From contig NZ_JAJLQX010000013.1 in NCBI RefSeq assembly GCF_021295095.1, positions 1 through 64,000 of the forward strand: 64,000 bases of DNA, read 5' to 3'. A program made the position numbers and the translations under genes. The notes beneath the pieces are model-generated. The model searched no databases. It was given only the letters and a program-made list of their open reading frames with translations, and had not been told where the DNA came from. Below are positions 27,792 through 36,419 of the stretch, piece by piece. Position 1 is the stretch's first letter, and each line of letters begins with the position of its first letter. The stretch is from Phocaeicola oris. Its GTDB lineage: Bacteria > Bacteroidota > Bacteroidia > Bacteroidales > Bacteroidaceae.

Positions 27792-28038
27792 TAGTTCGAG
27801 TGATATGGATGCATATCATATTGAGAACTAATTATTAATAAAGAGCGTTTTGAAATTATCTCCTGCTGAAATCTAGACAATTTCATTCCCAGAGATAATG
27901 GCAATACGCTCACGTTCTGGATTATTATGCCCTTCCAGGTATAAATATCTTAGAGCGTGGGCCATTGTTTCATTACCTGGGAAAGGCAGTCTAGAGCCTC
28001 AGCGGAGTAATGGAGAATAGTTCCCACGCTTTCTTTTT
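27792..28038 (+). ncRNA. Structured leader RNA with tandem UCUAGA-loop hairpins (candidate attenuator or riboswitch)
   Basis: Three hairpins follow one another. S0 (27792-27829): AGTTC/GAACT outside TGATATG/CATATCA with a GATG tetraloop. S1 (27843-27911): outer GAGCGT/ACGCTC, middle ATTATCTC/GAGATAAT (8 bp), inner GAAAT/ATTTC; the apical region contains TCTAGA. S2 (27954-28030): outer AGCGTGGG/CCCACGCT, middle CATTAC/GTAATG, inner AGGC/GCCT; loop AGTCTAGA. S1 and S2 share the same three-stem plan and a TAATGG...AATA strand in the outer internal loop. S2 is followed by TTTCTTTTT, so its outer stem could act as a terminator before the PqqD-like gene at 28085. No known riboswitch class was recognised. 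Confidence 0.55.
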
Positions 28039-28084
28039 ATTGTTTCTTTCGGGGAACAAAGAAACACAAAATAAAGTCATAGTG

Positions 28085-28528
28085 ATGCAAGATACCCAAG
28101 CACATAAGAAAAAGGTTTATTCAAGACCTATTGCACATTTTACGCCTAATACTACCCAAATATCTATTGATTCGTTGGCTACGATGAGCGATAAAGAACT
28201 ACTATCATTTTACAACCAATGCAAGGAGACGGAGAATGCCAAAATTTACCAAGTGAATCCGGATTTGATTGAACGTCGGATTGGTGATGAATGGATTCTT
28301 GTACCCGTTGGAAAGCTTGCTCAAAATTTTAACGGAATGATTACACTGAATAAGTTCAGTCGTTTTCTTTGGGAACAATTCAAACAACCTACCAGTTTGA
28401 AAGATGCTATCCATGCGGCAACAGAGCGTTTTGACGGCAATACTTCAATAACAGAACTTGAAGTCAGGCAATTTATAGATGATGCAATAATAAGTCAAAT
28501 ACTTAACGAAATACAACAAAATGTTTAA
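28085..28528 (+). CDS. PqqD-like peptide chaperone
   Basis: A 147-residue protein. The N-terminal 55 residues are polar and of unknown role. From about residue 55 a PqqD-type domain is seen: YQVNPDLIERRIGDEWILVP, then LNKFSRFLWEQFKQPTSLKD and a final helix pair (ELEVRQFIDDAIISQILNEI). PqqD domains bind leader peptides of ribosomally made, modified peptides and present them to maturases. The frame extends to an ATG at 28010, but that codon lies inside hairpin S2, so ATG 28085 is preferred. A Cys-containing small protein gene follows 11 bp later. No radical SAM or other maturase gene is next to it. Confidence 0.75.
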   Translation: MQDTQAHKKKVYSRPIAHFTPNTTQISIDSLATMSDKELLSFYNQCKETENAKIYQVNPDLIERRIGDEWILVPVGKLAQNFNGMITLNKFSRFLWEQFKQPTSLKDAIHAATERFDGNTSITELEVRQFIDDAIISQILNEIQQNV

Positions 28529-28539
28529 CTTAAAAAGTA

Positions 28540-28968
28540 ATGAATATGAATATACAAAAAGAAAAATGGGGAAGCCCAAGAATTGAAGTACAGAGATTTA
28601 CTCCACAGGAGTTTATAACTGCATGCTATGTAGTAAAATGCAATGTTAAGAGTTTTAATTATATGTATATGGAAAATGGGAAACAACCAGGTCTTCAAAT
28701 ATCAGGAGAAAATGCTGATGATTTGAAATTTGACACAGGAGGAGTGTCTTACCATGGTTGTGATAAGTTTCACAAAGGTGTCAATAAAAATCCAAGTATA
28801 AATGGATATGCTTGTAAAATTGGACCATCATGGTTAGGAGGAACCCATGCTTATAATATACAAAATATCTTCTTATGGGAGCAAGCTTTAGGTGCAGATA
28901 GCGATTGGCATGGATGCACAGATCCCACTAATCCGAATTTTGCATATACAAATCCTAATGCATCCTAA
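28540..28968 (+). CDS. Small Cys-containing protein, candidate RiPP precursor or PqqD client
   Basis: A 142-residue protein of no named family. The N-terminus (residues 8-30) has KWGSPRIEVQRFTPQEF followed by ITACY. This looks like the conserved leader-like segment of a group of small Bacteroides proteins, and is followed by a Gly/Asn/aromatic-rich body. Five cysteines lie at 29, 34, 74, 92 and 126, with repeated YHGC/WHGC contexts. There is no ordinary signal peptide. Its position 11 bp after the PqqD-like gene suggests that it is the chaperone's peptide partner. That it is modified or exported is inference. The in-frame ATG at 28546 is an alternative start. Confidence 0.65.
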   Translation: MNMNIQKEKWGSPRIEVQRFTPQEFITACYVVKCNVKSFNYMYMENGKQPGLQISGENADDLKFDTGGVSYHGCDKFHKGVNKNPSINGYACKIGPSWLGGTHAYNIQNIFLWEQALGADSDWHGCTDPTNPNFAYTNPNAS

Positions 28969-29124
28969 TTAAGTTCTTTTTAAGCAATTGATTGTTATAT
29001 AACCAAGAAAGTAAGCAAGAGATATTGGTGAGCATTAATCGCTATAAATGCAATTAATCCCCTTTCTTACACATATACTTTAAAATATCTCATTTGTTTT
29101 TACTGCTAAGGTATCCCCAACTAC

Positions 29125-29175
29125 AATGCGATGATTTGATAATCAACAGATTATTGATTCATCGCATTATTTTTC
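29125..29175 (+). terminator. Terminator downstream of the PqqD/small-protein unit
   Basis: AATGCGATGA (29125-29134) pairs with TCATCGCATT (29159-29168). An inner ATAATC/GATTAT stem extends the hairpin, and ATTTTT follows. It closes the unit about 160 bp after the last stop codon. Confidence 0.8.
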
Positions 29176-29331
29176 ACAGTCAAAAAGTGCTTTGACAATG
29201 TCATAACATGTCTTAATTCAATCTCCCCCACATCTACCATAATATAGTAAAATATAAACAAATGAAATTACTTCCATTATTTGCTGAATTAAAGAACTTT
29301 TCGGAAATTTGCCCTATATAAATATGTAAGT

Positions 29332-30273
29332 ATGAAAACAAATAGAATAACAGAACTTTTTGGAATCGAATACCCTATTATTCAAGGAGGTATGGTCTGG
29401 ATAAGCGGCTGGAGATTAGCTTCAGCAGTAAGCAATGCCGGCGGATTAGGTCTGCTCGGTGCCGGAAGTATGCATCCGGAGACTCTTATGGAGCATATTG
29501 ACAAAATGAAGGCCGCAACGGATAAACCTTGGGGGATAAACCTTCCGTTGATGTACCCTGAAATTGATAAGGTAACAGACATTATCATTCAGAAAGGCGT
29601 GAAGATTGTATTTACTTCTGCCGGGAGTCCGAAGAAATACACTGCCAAGTTCCACGAAGCCGGAATAAAAGTGGTACACGTTATATCAAGCAGCAAGTTC
29701 GCCTGCAAATGCGAAGAAGCGGGAGTAGATGCCATTGTTGCCGAAGGCTTTGAAGCCGGAGGTCATAATGGAAAGGAAGAAACAACCACACTTACACTCA
29801 TCCCGCAAGTCCGTCAAGCCACTACCATCCCTTTGATTGCTGCTGGCGGTATTGCCTCCGGCGCAGCTATGCTGGCCGTCCAAGCATTAGGCGCAGAAGG
29901 TGTTCAGATAGGTACTTTGTTTGCTTTAAGTCAGGAAAGTTCTGCGTCAGACGCATTTAAGCAACGTTGCATCTCCTTAAACGAAGGTGACACTATGCTG
30001 ACTCTTAAGAAAATAGCTCCTGCACGACTAGTTAAAAATGCTCTTTATGAGCAAATTGCAGCAGCCGAGAATAGAGGCGCAAGTGCTGATGAGCTCCGTG
30101 AGCTGTTAGGAAAAGCAGCATCCAAACGTGGTATTTTTGAAGGTGATACAGAAAATGGAGAATTAGAGATAGGACAAATAGCCTCATCCATCAGAGAGAT
30201 TAAACCGGTTGCCCAGATTATCAATGAATTAATTGAAGGCTACAACGTTGCGAAAGCAAAGATTTCAGAATAA
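29332..30273 (+). CDS. NAD(P)H-dependent flavin oxidoreductase, FabK / nitronate monooxygenase family
   Basis: A 313-residue TIM-barrel FMN protein. The N-terminal FGIEYPIIQGGMVWISG, the AVSNAGGLGLLGAGS segment, VIVAEGFEAGGHNG-like loop (EGFEAGGHNGKEE), IPLIAAGGIASGAAM and ALGAEGVQIGTLFALSQES are the landmarks of the FabK/2-nitropropane dioxygenase family. Members are either enoyl-ACP reductase II (last step of each fatty-acid elongation round) or nitronate monooxygenases; the length and start favour FabK, but motifs do not settle it. It stands alone, after the accessory island. The leader is about 160 bp after the upstream terminator. Confidence 0.82.
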   Translation: MKTNRITELFGIEYPIIQGGMVWISGWRLASAVSNAGGLGLLGAGSMHPETLMEHIDKMKAATDKPWGINLPLMYPEIDKVTDIIIQKGVKIVFTSAGSPKKYTAKFHEAGIKVVHVISSSKFACKCEEAGVDAIVAEGFEAGGHNGKEETTTLTLIPQVRQATTIPLIAAGGIASGAAMLAVQALGAEGVQIGTLFALSQESSASDAFKQRCISLNEGDTMLTLKKIAPARLVKNALYEQIAAAENRGASADELRELLGKAASKRGIFEGDTENGELEIGQIASSIREIKPVAQIINELIEGYNVAKAKISE

Positions 30274-30492
30274 TATTCAACTATAAAATAAAAAAGGAAC
30301 GTATTTCGTATGATTGAAGTTCTACTACTATCATCAAACGATTAGCATATTCTTTGATTTTTATCATGGGTGTTCTGTACTTGCCTGTCATACATATAAC
30401 AGTGAAATACATGAGAAAAGTCAAAAAAAGTTTTTCTCTTTCCTATAACTTCCTTACCTTTAACCAAACTTTTTAATTTAATTATCAACAAT

Positions 30493-31743
30493 ATGTTAAA
30501 ACTAAAATCTATTATCACGCTTTCGTTGATTGGTTGCTCTGCTTCTGCTTTTGCCATCAACGCGGACATTGCAAGTCAGGACACCACTATCAACGTAACA
30601 AAGACATTGCAATTATATGTTGACAATGCCAAACAACCACTTATTTTAGTGGATGATGTAATCACAAAAGATGTCTCCAATTTAGATATGAGCAATATCG
30701 CTTCTATCAAGTTGCTCAACAAGGAGACTCCTATTTCCCATTATGGTAAATCGGGGGCCAACGGTGTTCTCTTAATTACTACAAAAGGTTATGCTGCTGA
30801 GCAGGCAAAAATAGCACAGACACCTGAAAACCAACTCCTCTGTTTAAAAGGTCAAATGGAAAAAGCTACTTCCGATAGCCAAAAAGCATCCATTTTGAAA
30901 AGCGTCGCGCAGACCGGAACATTCCAATCTTTAATGTATGCCACTCAATATCTTAATGACGCTTCCTTAAAGAATACTGCCGCTGAAGTTGTTAAGGATA
31001 TTGCTATCAATCATCCGGAATATAATGGCATTAATACACGTTCATACTTAAAGTTAGCTCAAAAGATTCTGAATAATAAGATTGCCACAAAAGAAATCAA
31101 GGACTATTTGAAAAAAGTCGGTACCAAAGAAAAAGGATTTGTTTCTATTTTCAACGGAAAAGACCTGACAGGTTGGAAAGGTTTGGTAGAAGACCCTATC
31201 AAACGCGCAAAGATGACTCCTAAGGAATTGGCAGAAAAACAAATTAAAGCCGACGAGAATATGCGTAAAGATTGGGCTGTTAAAGACGGTGCTGTCACTT
31301 ATGTTGGCAGTGGATACGATAACCTTTGCACAGTTAAACAATACGGTAACTTTGAGATGTATGTTGATTGGATTTTAGACTCAAACGGATCAGATCCTGA
31401 TGCCGGTATCTATCTCCGTGGTACACCACAAGTACAGATTTGGGATGTTACTCGTGTGAATGTGGGTGCTCAGGTTGGTTCCGGCGGACTCTATAATAAT
31501 CAAAAGAATCCTTCTGCTCCATTGAAGGTAGCAGATAATCCTTTGAATCACTGGAACAGCTTCTATATAAAGATGGTAGGCGACAAAGTTACTGTCAAGC
31601 TGAACGGAGTTACGGTAGTCGACAATGTAACATTAGAAAACTATTGGGATCGTTCACAGCCTATTTTCCCGAAAGAGCAGATTGAGTTGCAGGCTCATGG
31701 TTCTATTTGTTCATTCAAAAACATTTATATCAAAGAGCTATAA
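30493..31743 (+). CDS. 3-keto-disaccharide hydrolase (DUF1080) domain protein with TonB-plug-like N-terminus
   Basis: A 416-residue exported protein (signal peptide to about SAFA, residue 17-20). Residues 50-95 carry a plug-like segment: PLILVDDVITKDV, IASIKLLNKE and YGKSGANGVLLITTKG, as in the plug of SusC-type receptors. A helical linker (about 105-205) follows, then a DUF1080 jelly-roll domain from about 213: GFVSIFNGKDLTGWKG, DPDAGIYLRGTPQVQIWD and LNHWNSFYIKMVGDKVTVKLNG. DUF1080 proteins act on glycosides, some as 3-ketoglucoside hydrolases. The plug-like part lacks a barrel, so it may serve in protein contact. The TIR element copy B starts 8 bp after the stop. Confidence 0.82.
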   Translation: MLKLKSIITLSLIGCSASAFAINADIASQDTTINVTKTLQLYVDNAKQPLILVDDVITKDVSNLDMSNIASIKLLNKETPISHYGKSGANGVLLITTKGYAAEQAKIAQTPENQLLCLKGQMEKATSDSQKASILKSVAQTGTFQSLMYATQYLNDASLKNTAAEVVKDIAINHPEYNGINTRSYLKLAQKILNNKIATKEIKDYLKKVGTKEKGFVSIFNGKDLTGWKGLVEDPIKRAKMTPKELAEKQIKADENMRKDWAVKDGAVTYVGSGYDNLCTVKQYGNFEMYVDWILDSNGSDPDAGIYLRGTPQVQIWDVTRVNVGAQVGSGGLYNNQKNPSAPLKVADNPLNHWNSFYIKMVGDKVTVKLNGVTVVDNVTLENYWDRSQPIFPKEQIELQAHGSICSFKNIYIKEL

Positions 31744-31750
31744 TGTACAT

Positions 31751-32102
31751 GAGTCCGATGAATCTAAAATAATACGAACTATGTATCTTTACTTCTTAAA
31801 CGGAGATACTGCTTTTAGAAAATATCAATTATATAAGCTACTGCTCCGATGCGTACGAAGATGAAAAGTGATACGTATGAGTTGATCGATTCATGCGGAT
31901 GAGTTGGTTAACTGATGCGGATGAGTTGACAAGTTCATGCGGATGAGTTGACCGATTCATACGGCTCACTTTTACCGGTCATCTTGATGATAAATTTAAT
32001 GAATCTGACGAAAAGGGAAAAACATCGTTTAAACATTCCATAAAGACGTATTCTTCTTTCGTAGGTTTCTGCATGACCTTTCGGTTATTTCATCGAGCTC
32101 TC
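31751..32102 (-). repeat. Dispersed TIR element, copy B (complete, inverted)
   Basis: Read on the minus strand it begins GAGAGCTCGATGAAATAAC at 32102 and ends TTTTAGATTCATCGGACTC at 31751. The two ends form an imperfect terminal inverted repeat GAGYYCGATGAA. The 22-bp array is at 31869-31972 and the order of blocks matches copy C: left flank with AAGAATACG, array, TAGCTTATAT, TTTAAGAAG, GTTCGTATTATTTTAG. It is about 352 bp, has no ORF and sits directly behind the DUF1080 gene. Looks like a non-autonomous (MITE-like) element. Confidence 0.75.
31869..31972. repeat. Tandem 22-bp dyad array, 5 units (copy B)
   Basis: Units at 31869, 31891, 31913, 31935 and 31957, read on the plus strand as TGATACGTATGA, TCATGCGGATGA, TGATGCGGATGA, TCATGCGGATGA and TCATACGGCTCA. 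The linkers are GTTGATCGAT, GTTGGTTAAC, GTTGACAAGT and GTTGACCGAT, more alike here than in copies A and C. The period is exactly 22 bp. Confidence 0.85.
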
Positions 32103-32134
32103 GTTAATATAAAGCTTAATATCAAAAAATTAAA

Positions 32135-32167
32135 AGGGTTTAGAAAGCTGTTAACTTTCTAAGCCCT
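32135..32167. terminator. Terminator of the GH20 gene (bidirectional hairpin)
   Basis: AGGGTTTAGAAAG (32135-32147) pairs with CTTTCTAAGCCCT (32155-32167), with one G-T pair and a 7-nt loop. T runs occur on both sides. It serves the GH20 gene on the minus strand and isolates it from element copy B. Confidence 0.8.
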
Positions 32168-32207
32168 ATTTTTTCACACAAATAACGATAGAATACTATA
32201 ACTAAAA

Positions 32208-34511
32208 TTATTCTACCATGATCTCATCAACATACATGTGAGCTTCCTTTCCCATACGGGCATGTAACTCCGGGCATTTTCCCGAACCTTTAAGAATAAT
32301 CCGAATATAGCGGGCTGTCCCATTTATAAGAATAGGGAGGTCCTCCACTTCTGTGCCTTCTTTGAATATATCAGCCGTGATATACCGTTGTTCCCCTACT
32401 TTCCAATATTGAATGTCATTATCTGACAACAGAATCTTTATAGTTTTTGCCTTATGAACGGCCATACCATGATTATTCATCATTCCAATAGTTACTTTGC
32501 TCAGCGATTGACGTTTAAGCAAGTCTATTGTTAGACAGACAGAATCGTTCTGTGTCCAACCGGCCCACTCTCCATCGGTATACTTTATGCTGCCACGAAC
32601 CCCATTCAACACATGCTGTTCTAATACGTTACTCCGAAGCAAACGGGTTGCAGTCGCCTTATTATATATAATAGGTATAGTGAGCAATTCTCCCATTCTC
32701 TTGTCATTCATAAAGGTAGCAGCCTTTACGGTGGTATTTGCTTTCACCATGATAGGACGATTATACAAATCGGAATGAGCAGTAGGTTCTTTTCCATCCA
32801 TAGTATAATGAATTTCCACATCCGGGCGAATACAGCTAAGTTTTACTTGCAACTGCCCATTTCTCGGAAGCACATCGTGATCTATATTAAACATGGATTT
32901 AGCAAAATAGACGCCTTTAACTTTCAGTCGGGTATTAAATACATCCACATTAGTGAGGAAGCTTTTCCAATTCTTCAGTTCCGGAGCTGTCCAAGCGCTC
33001 TCAGCCAAAGCCTCCAAACGAGGAAAAAGCAAATACTCCACATCTTCAGGCTTGTTACAAAACTCTGTCCATAAAGAGCCTTGAATTCCCAACAGATTCT
33101 TTCGAACACTCATCGACCAGCTACGCTCCACCGGTTCATAATCATATACATCCTTCAGCGTATTATTATTAGCAAAGTAGGTAATCGGTTCAAACCATTG
33201 AGGTCCCTGATAACGGTTGAGACACAGAGCTTCTTCCGGAGTCATGATAAACTTATGCCCCTGTCCTCCCGCTTGCTCCCCGGCTTTGCCTAACTCTCTC
33301 CAACCGAAGATGACTGCTCCTTCAGGTAATGTATTACGTGTAAGTTCATCCCAGCCCATCATCTCTCGACCTTTACTCCTCAAATATTCATTTACACGAC
33401 GCATAAAGTAAGTCTGTAAACCGGACACATCATGAATATGTTCTTTCTGCATGCGATCCTGACAAAACGGGCACTTTTGCCAATAAGTAGTATTTACCTC
33501 ATCTCCACCAATATGAATATAATGTGAAGGAAACAAATCTATCACTTCATCCAAAATATCATTAATAAAAGAAAATACACTGTCATTTCCCGCACAAAAA
33601 ATAATAGATGTTTGATCACCTCCTAACCCCGGCAATACACCAATGTACTTATCCACAACAGGACAAGCCAGCATAGGATATGCCGCTAAAGCCGCATTCG
33701 AATGAGCCGGCATATCAATTTCCGGAATTACCGTTATCTGCCTTTGTCCGGCATAATTAACAATCTCCTTAATATCACTCTGCGAATAAAATCCTATTTC
33801 TTTTGTCGATTCTCCCTGCCGTGCGTTTCTTCTATCAGGAAAAGGAATTTCTTTACGTTCTACTCTCCGTGAACCAATTTGCGTCAGTAATGGATACTTT
33901 TTTATCTCCAATCTCCAACCGTTACCATCCGTCAGATGCAGATGCAAAGCATTAAGTTTCAAAGAGCCCATAACGTCAATAATACGAAGCAGCTTTTCCT
34001 TTGGAAGAAAGTAACGAGCTACATCTATCATTAGTCCTCGATATTTAAAACGGGGATTATCATTAATGATCATGGCCGGTACACTCAATCCTGCTTCTAC
34101 CTTTCTTGGACTTTCTATTCCGGGAGTCAGCAATTGGCGAATAGTTTGTAATCCATAAAAATACCCTTTATCTGAAGACGCAGTAATCGTTATCTTTGTC
34201 TTTGTAATTTCCAAATTATATGCTTCTTCGGCTAACGATACATCCTTCTTAAATACGACATCCCCTTTTTGAGTACCAACCTTTATTTTCGGAGTGAAAC
34301 CGACAGCCTGAGTAAACAAGTTGGTAAATGTTTCAGCAATCTGTTCTTGTCTTTCATTTTCAACTGCAAAGTCTGTCTTATCTGAGAAAACAAAAAAGCC
34401 ATCTCCCGGAATAATAATCACCGGCTGTGGAATAATATGCGAAATCGTCTGCGTCCATCCTCCTAATGGTAATAAAAATAATGTAATGATCAATAAAAAT
34501 AACTTATTCAT
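32208..34511 (-). CDS. Beta-N-acetylhexosaminidase, GH20, with C-terminal accessory domains
   Basis: A 767-residue exported glycosidase that removes terminal GlcNAc or GalNAc from glycans such as mucin or host N-glycans. It has a signal peptide (about 1-21), a GH20 N-terminal domain (about 25-145) and a catalytic TIM barrel with RGLMIDVARYFLP, LHLHLTDGNGWR and the HIGGDEVNTTYW motif holding the catalytic Asp-Glu pair. A chitobiase-like C-terminal domain (IHYTMDGKEPT) and a discoidin-like end domain (about 640-767) follow. The active-site pair is intact. It is a stand-alone gene, not in a recognisable polysaccharide utilisation locus. Confidence 0.93.
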   Translation of the reverse strand: MNKLFLLIITLFLLPLGGWTQTISHIIPQPVIIIPGDGFFVFSDKTDFAVENERQEQIAETFTNLFTQAVGFTPKIKVGTQKGDVVFKKDVSLAEEAYNLEITKTKITITASSDKGYFYGLQTIRQLLTPGIESPRKVEAGLSVPAMIINDNPRFKYRGLMIDVARYFLPKEKLLRIIDVMGSLKLNALHLHLTDGNGWRLEIKKYPLLTQIGSRRVERKEIPFPDRRNARQGESTKEIGFYSQSDIKEIVNYAGQRQITVIPEIDMPAHSNAALAAYPMLACPVVDKYIGVLPGLGGDQTSIIFCAGNDSVFSFINDILDEVIDLFPSHYIHIGGDEVNTTYWQKCPFCQDRMQKEHIHDVSGLQTYFMRRVNEYLRSKGREMMGWDELTRNTLPEGAVIFGWRELGKAGEQAGGQGHKFIMTPEEALCLNRYQGPQWFEPITYFANNNTLKDVYDYEPVERSWSMSVRKNLLGIQGSLWTEFCNKPEDVEYLLFPRLEALAESAWTAPELKNWKSFLTNVDVFNTRLKVKGVYFAKSMFNIDHDVLPRNGQLQVKLSCIRPDVEIHYTMDGKEPTAHSDLYNRPIMVKANTTVKAATFMNDKRMGELLTIPIIYNKATATRLLRSNVLEQHVLNGVRGSIKYTDGEWAGWTQNDSVCLTIDLLKRQSLSKVTIGMMNNHGMAVHKAKTIKILLSDNDIQYWKVGEQRYITADIFKEGTEVEDLPILINGTARYIRIILKGSGKCPELHARMGKEAHMYVDEIMVE

Positions 34512-34657
34512 AAATACTTACTTCTTCCTAAATTAAATGTGAAATAAAGATAAAGAGAAAAATGAATAGCTCCAAGAGAGCAAATACTTTTTAATGGGAT
34601 ATAGGAGTTTTTGAATAGTTATTAAAATTTATGATAGGATTAAAATAGAAAATGTAG

Positions 34658-34665
34658 TATCTTTA
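34658..34665 (+). promoter_or_regulatory. -7 box of the PASTA-rluD-ddl operon
   Basis: TATCTTTA (last base off consensus) lies 24 bp before the PASTA gene ATG at 34690 in the short divergent region shared with the GH20 gene. Confidence 0.5.
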
Positions 34666-34689
34666 CACCCAACTATAAGTAAGTAAAGT

Positions 34690-35334
34690 ATGATATCGTT
34701 TAAAGATTTCTTTTCTTTCAAGAACAACCGTTGGTTCTGGATGAATATCATTGGGATGTTAGTCGCAATTATCGTGTTGTTTCTTCTTGTTCTTTCCGGA
34801 CTGAACTTATATACTCACCATGGAGAAGCTGTAGTAGTTCCTGACGTAAAAGGTATGCTGCTCAATGAAGCTGAACTGAATATCTCAAAAAAAGAATTAA
34901 AAACAATTGTTATTGACTCTAACTTCGTCAAAGGTATACCTGTAAATACCATTCTTGAACAAAATCCGATTGCCGGTCAGAAAGTTAAAAAAGGACGTAT
35001 GATTTATGTAACAATTTGCACCGATAACGAGCCTTTAGTTACTATCCCCGATATTATTGATAACAGTTCATACCGCCAAGCAGAAGCACGTCTTAAAGCT
35101 CTTGGATTTTTAGTCGATAATCCTAAAATTGTTGCCGGAGAACGAGATTGGGTTTATGGCTTAAAGATGGGTGAGAGAACATTAATTGCCGGAGAAAAAA
35201 TTCCACGCGAATCTCTACTTACGCTCGAAATAGGTAGCGGTTCTAATGACGTTCTTACCGATTCCCTAACACAGGATTCTATTCGTCCAGTAAAAGAAAA
35301 AGAGACTGAAGCTGCTGATGACGCTTGGTTCTAA
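34690..35334 (+). CDS. PASTA-domain membrane protein
   Basis: A 214-residue inner-membrane protein: short cytoplasmic N-terminus, one membrane helix (about residues 17-38), then three PASTA-type repeats in the periplasm (about 50-115, 116-185; motifs VVVPDVKGMLLNEAE, VTIPDIIDNSSYRQAE, NPIAGQKVKKGR). It ends with an acidic tail. PASTA domains bind peptidoglycan stem peptides or muropeptides. No kinase or transpeptidase domain is attached. It begins the operon with rluD and ddl, so a link to cell-wall precursor supply is likely by context. Confidence 0.88.
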   Translation: MISFKDFFSFKNNRWFWMNIIGMLVAIIVLFLLVLSGLNLYTHHGEAVVVPDVKGMLLNEAELNISKKELKTIVIDSNFVKGIPVNTILEQNPIAGQKVKKGRMIYVTICTDNEPLVTIPDIIDNSSYRQAEARLKALGFLVDNPKIVAGERDWVYGLKMGERTLIAGEKIPRESLLTLEIGSGSNDVLTDSLTQDSIRPVKEKETEAADDAWF

Positions 35335-35348
35335 TCGATAGATGAACT

Positions 35349-36419
35349 ATGGATGAAGAAAGCTTAGACATATTAGATGATTCGTTAGATGACATAGAGC
35401 CTGTTGGAGAAAAGCCTACAGAACTGTATGAACATTTCCGGGTTGTTGTTGATAAAGGTCAAGCGTCCATCCGCGTAGATAAGTATCTTGCTGATAAATT
35501 TGCCAATATATCAAGAAACCGCATTCAACTGGCTGCTGATGCCGGTATGCTCCGAGCAAATGAAAAACCGGTAAAAAGCAGTTATAAAGTGAAAGGTGGT
35601 GACATTCTAACCATTATGATGGATCGTCCCCGCTATGATCACGATATCAAACCGGAAAACATTGCTCTCGATATAGTTTATGAAGATACGGATGTAATTG
35701 TTGTCAATAAACCGGCTGGAATGGTAGTCCACCCTGGGTGCGGAAACTATTCCGGAACTATGGTGAATGCTATCGCATGGCATTTAAAAGATAATCCGAA
35801 ATATGATCCTAATGATCCGAGTGTTGGATTAGTTCACCGTATTGATAAAGATACGTCAGGATTATTAGTGGTTGCTAAAACTCCGGAAGCGAAAACAGAT
35901 TTAGGGTGGCAATTCTTCAACAAAACCACCAAACGGAAATACATTGCTCTTGTTTGGGGAATCATTGATGAGGATGAAGGAACTATTGAAGGTAATATAG
36001 GTCGCAACCCTAAAGACCGAATGCAGATGGCTGTACTGAGCGACCCAACCCAAGGCAAGTATGCAGTCACACATTTTCACGTATTAGAACGCCTTGGATA
36101 TATAACAAAGGTTGAATGTGTACTCGAAACAGGTAGAACTCACCAGATACGGGTCCACATGAAGCATATCGGACATGTACTATTCAACGACGCCCGCTAT
36201 GGGGGTGACCAGATTTTAAAAGGAACAAACTTTAGTAAATATAAACAATTTGTAGAAAACTGTTTCAGAATTTGTCCGCGTCAAGCTCTGCATGCCATGA
36301 CTCTTGGCTTTACCCATCCACGAACAAAGAAAGAGATGTTTTTTACAGCTCCACTACCTGAAGACATATCTAATCTGATTGATAAATGGAGAAACTATAT
36401 TAGTAACAGAGAAAAATGA
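35349..36419 (+). CDS. rluD: 23S rRNA pseudouridine synthase, RluD family
   Basis: Isomerises uridines in helix 69 of 23S rRNA. The 356-residue protein has an acidic N-terminus, an S4-like RNA-binding domain (about 36-85; VDKYLADKFANISRNRIQ) and the catalytic domain with VNKPAGMVVHPG and the HRIDKDTSGLLVVAKT motif containing the catalytic Asp. ETGRTHQIRVHMKHIGH also marks the family. It starts 14 bp after the PASTA gene and overlaps ddl by 4 bp. Confidence 0.94.
   Translation: MDEESLDILDDSLDDIEPVGEKPTELYEHFRVVVDKGQASIRVDKYLADKFANISRNRIQLAADAGMLRANEKPVKSSYKVKGGDILTIMMDRPRYDHDIKPENIALDIVYEDTDVIVVNKPAGMVVHPGCGNYSGTMVNAIAWHLKDNPKYDPNDPSVGLVHRIDKDTSGLLVVAKTPEAKTDLGWQFFNKTTKRKYIALVWGIIDEDEGTIEGNIGRNPKDRMQMAVLSDPTQGKYAVTHFHVLERLGYITKVECVLETGRTHQIRVHMKHIGHVLFNDARYGGDQILKGTNFSKYKQFVENCFRICPRQALHAMTLGFTHPRTKKEMFFTAPLPEDISNLIDKWRNYISNREK

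Noticed and set aside
27792-28038. Leader hairpins as a known riboswitch (cobalamin, TPP, SAM, FMN, glycine, fluoride)
   Set aside because: None of the conserved core sequences of those classes that I know was found in S0, S1 or S2.
28010-28084. Longer N-terminus of the PqqD-like protein from ATG 28010
   Set aside because: The codons lie within the closing strand of hairpin S2 and encode an IS-unlike, non-conserved hydrophobic stretch; ATG 28085 directly precedes the recognisable protein.
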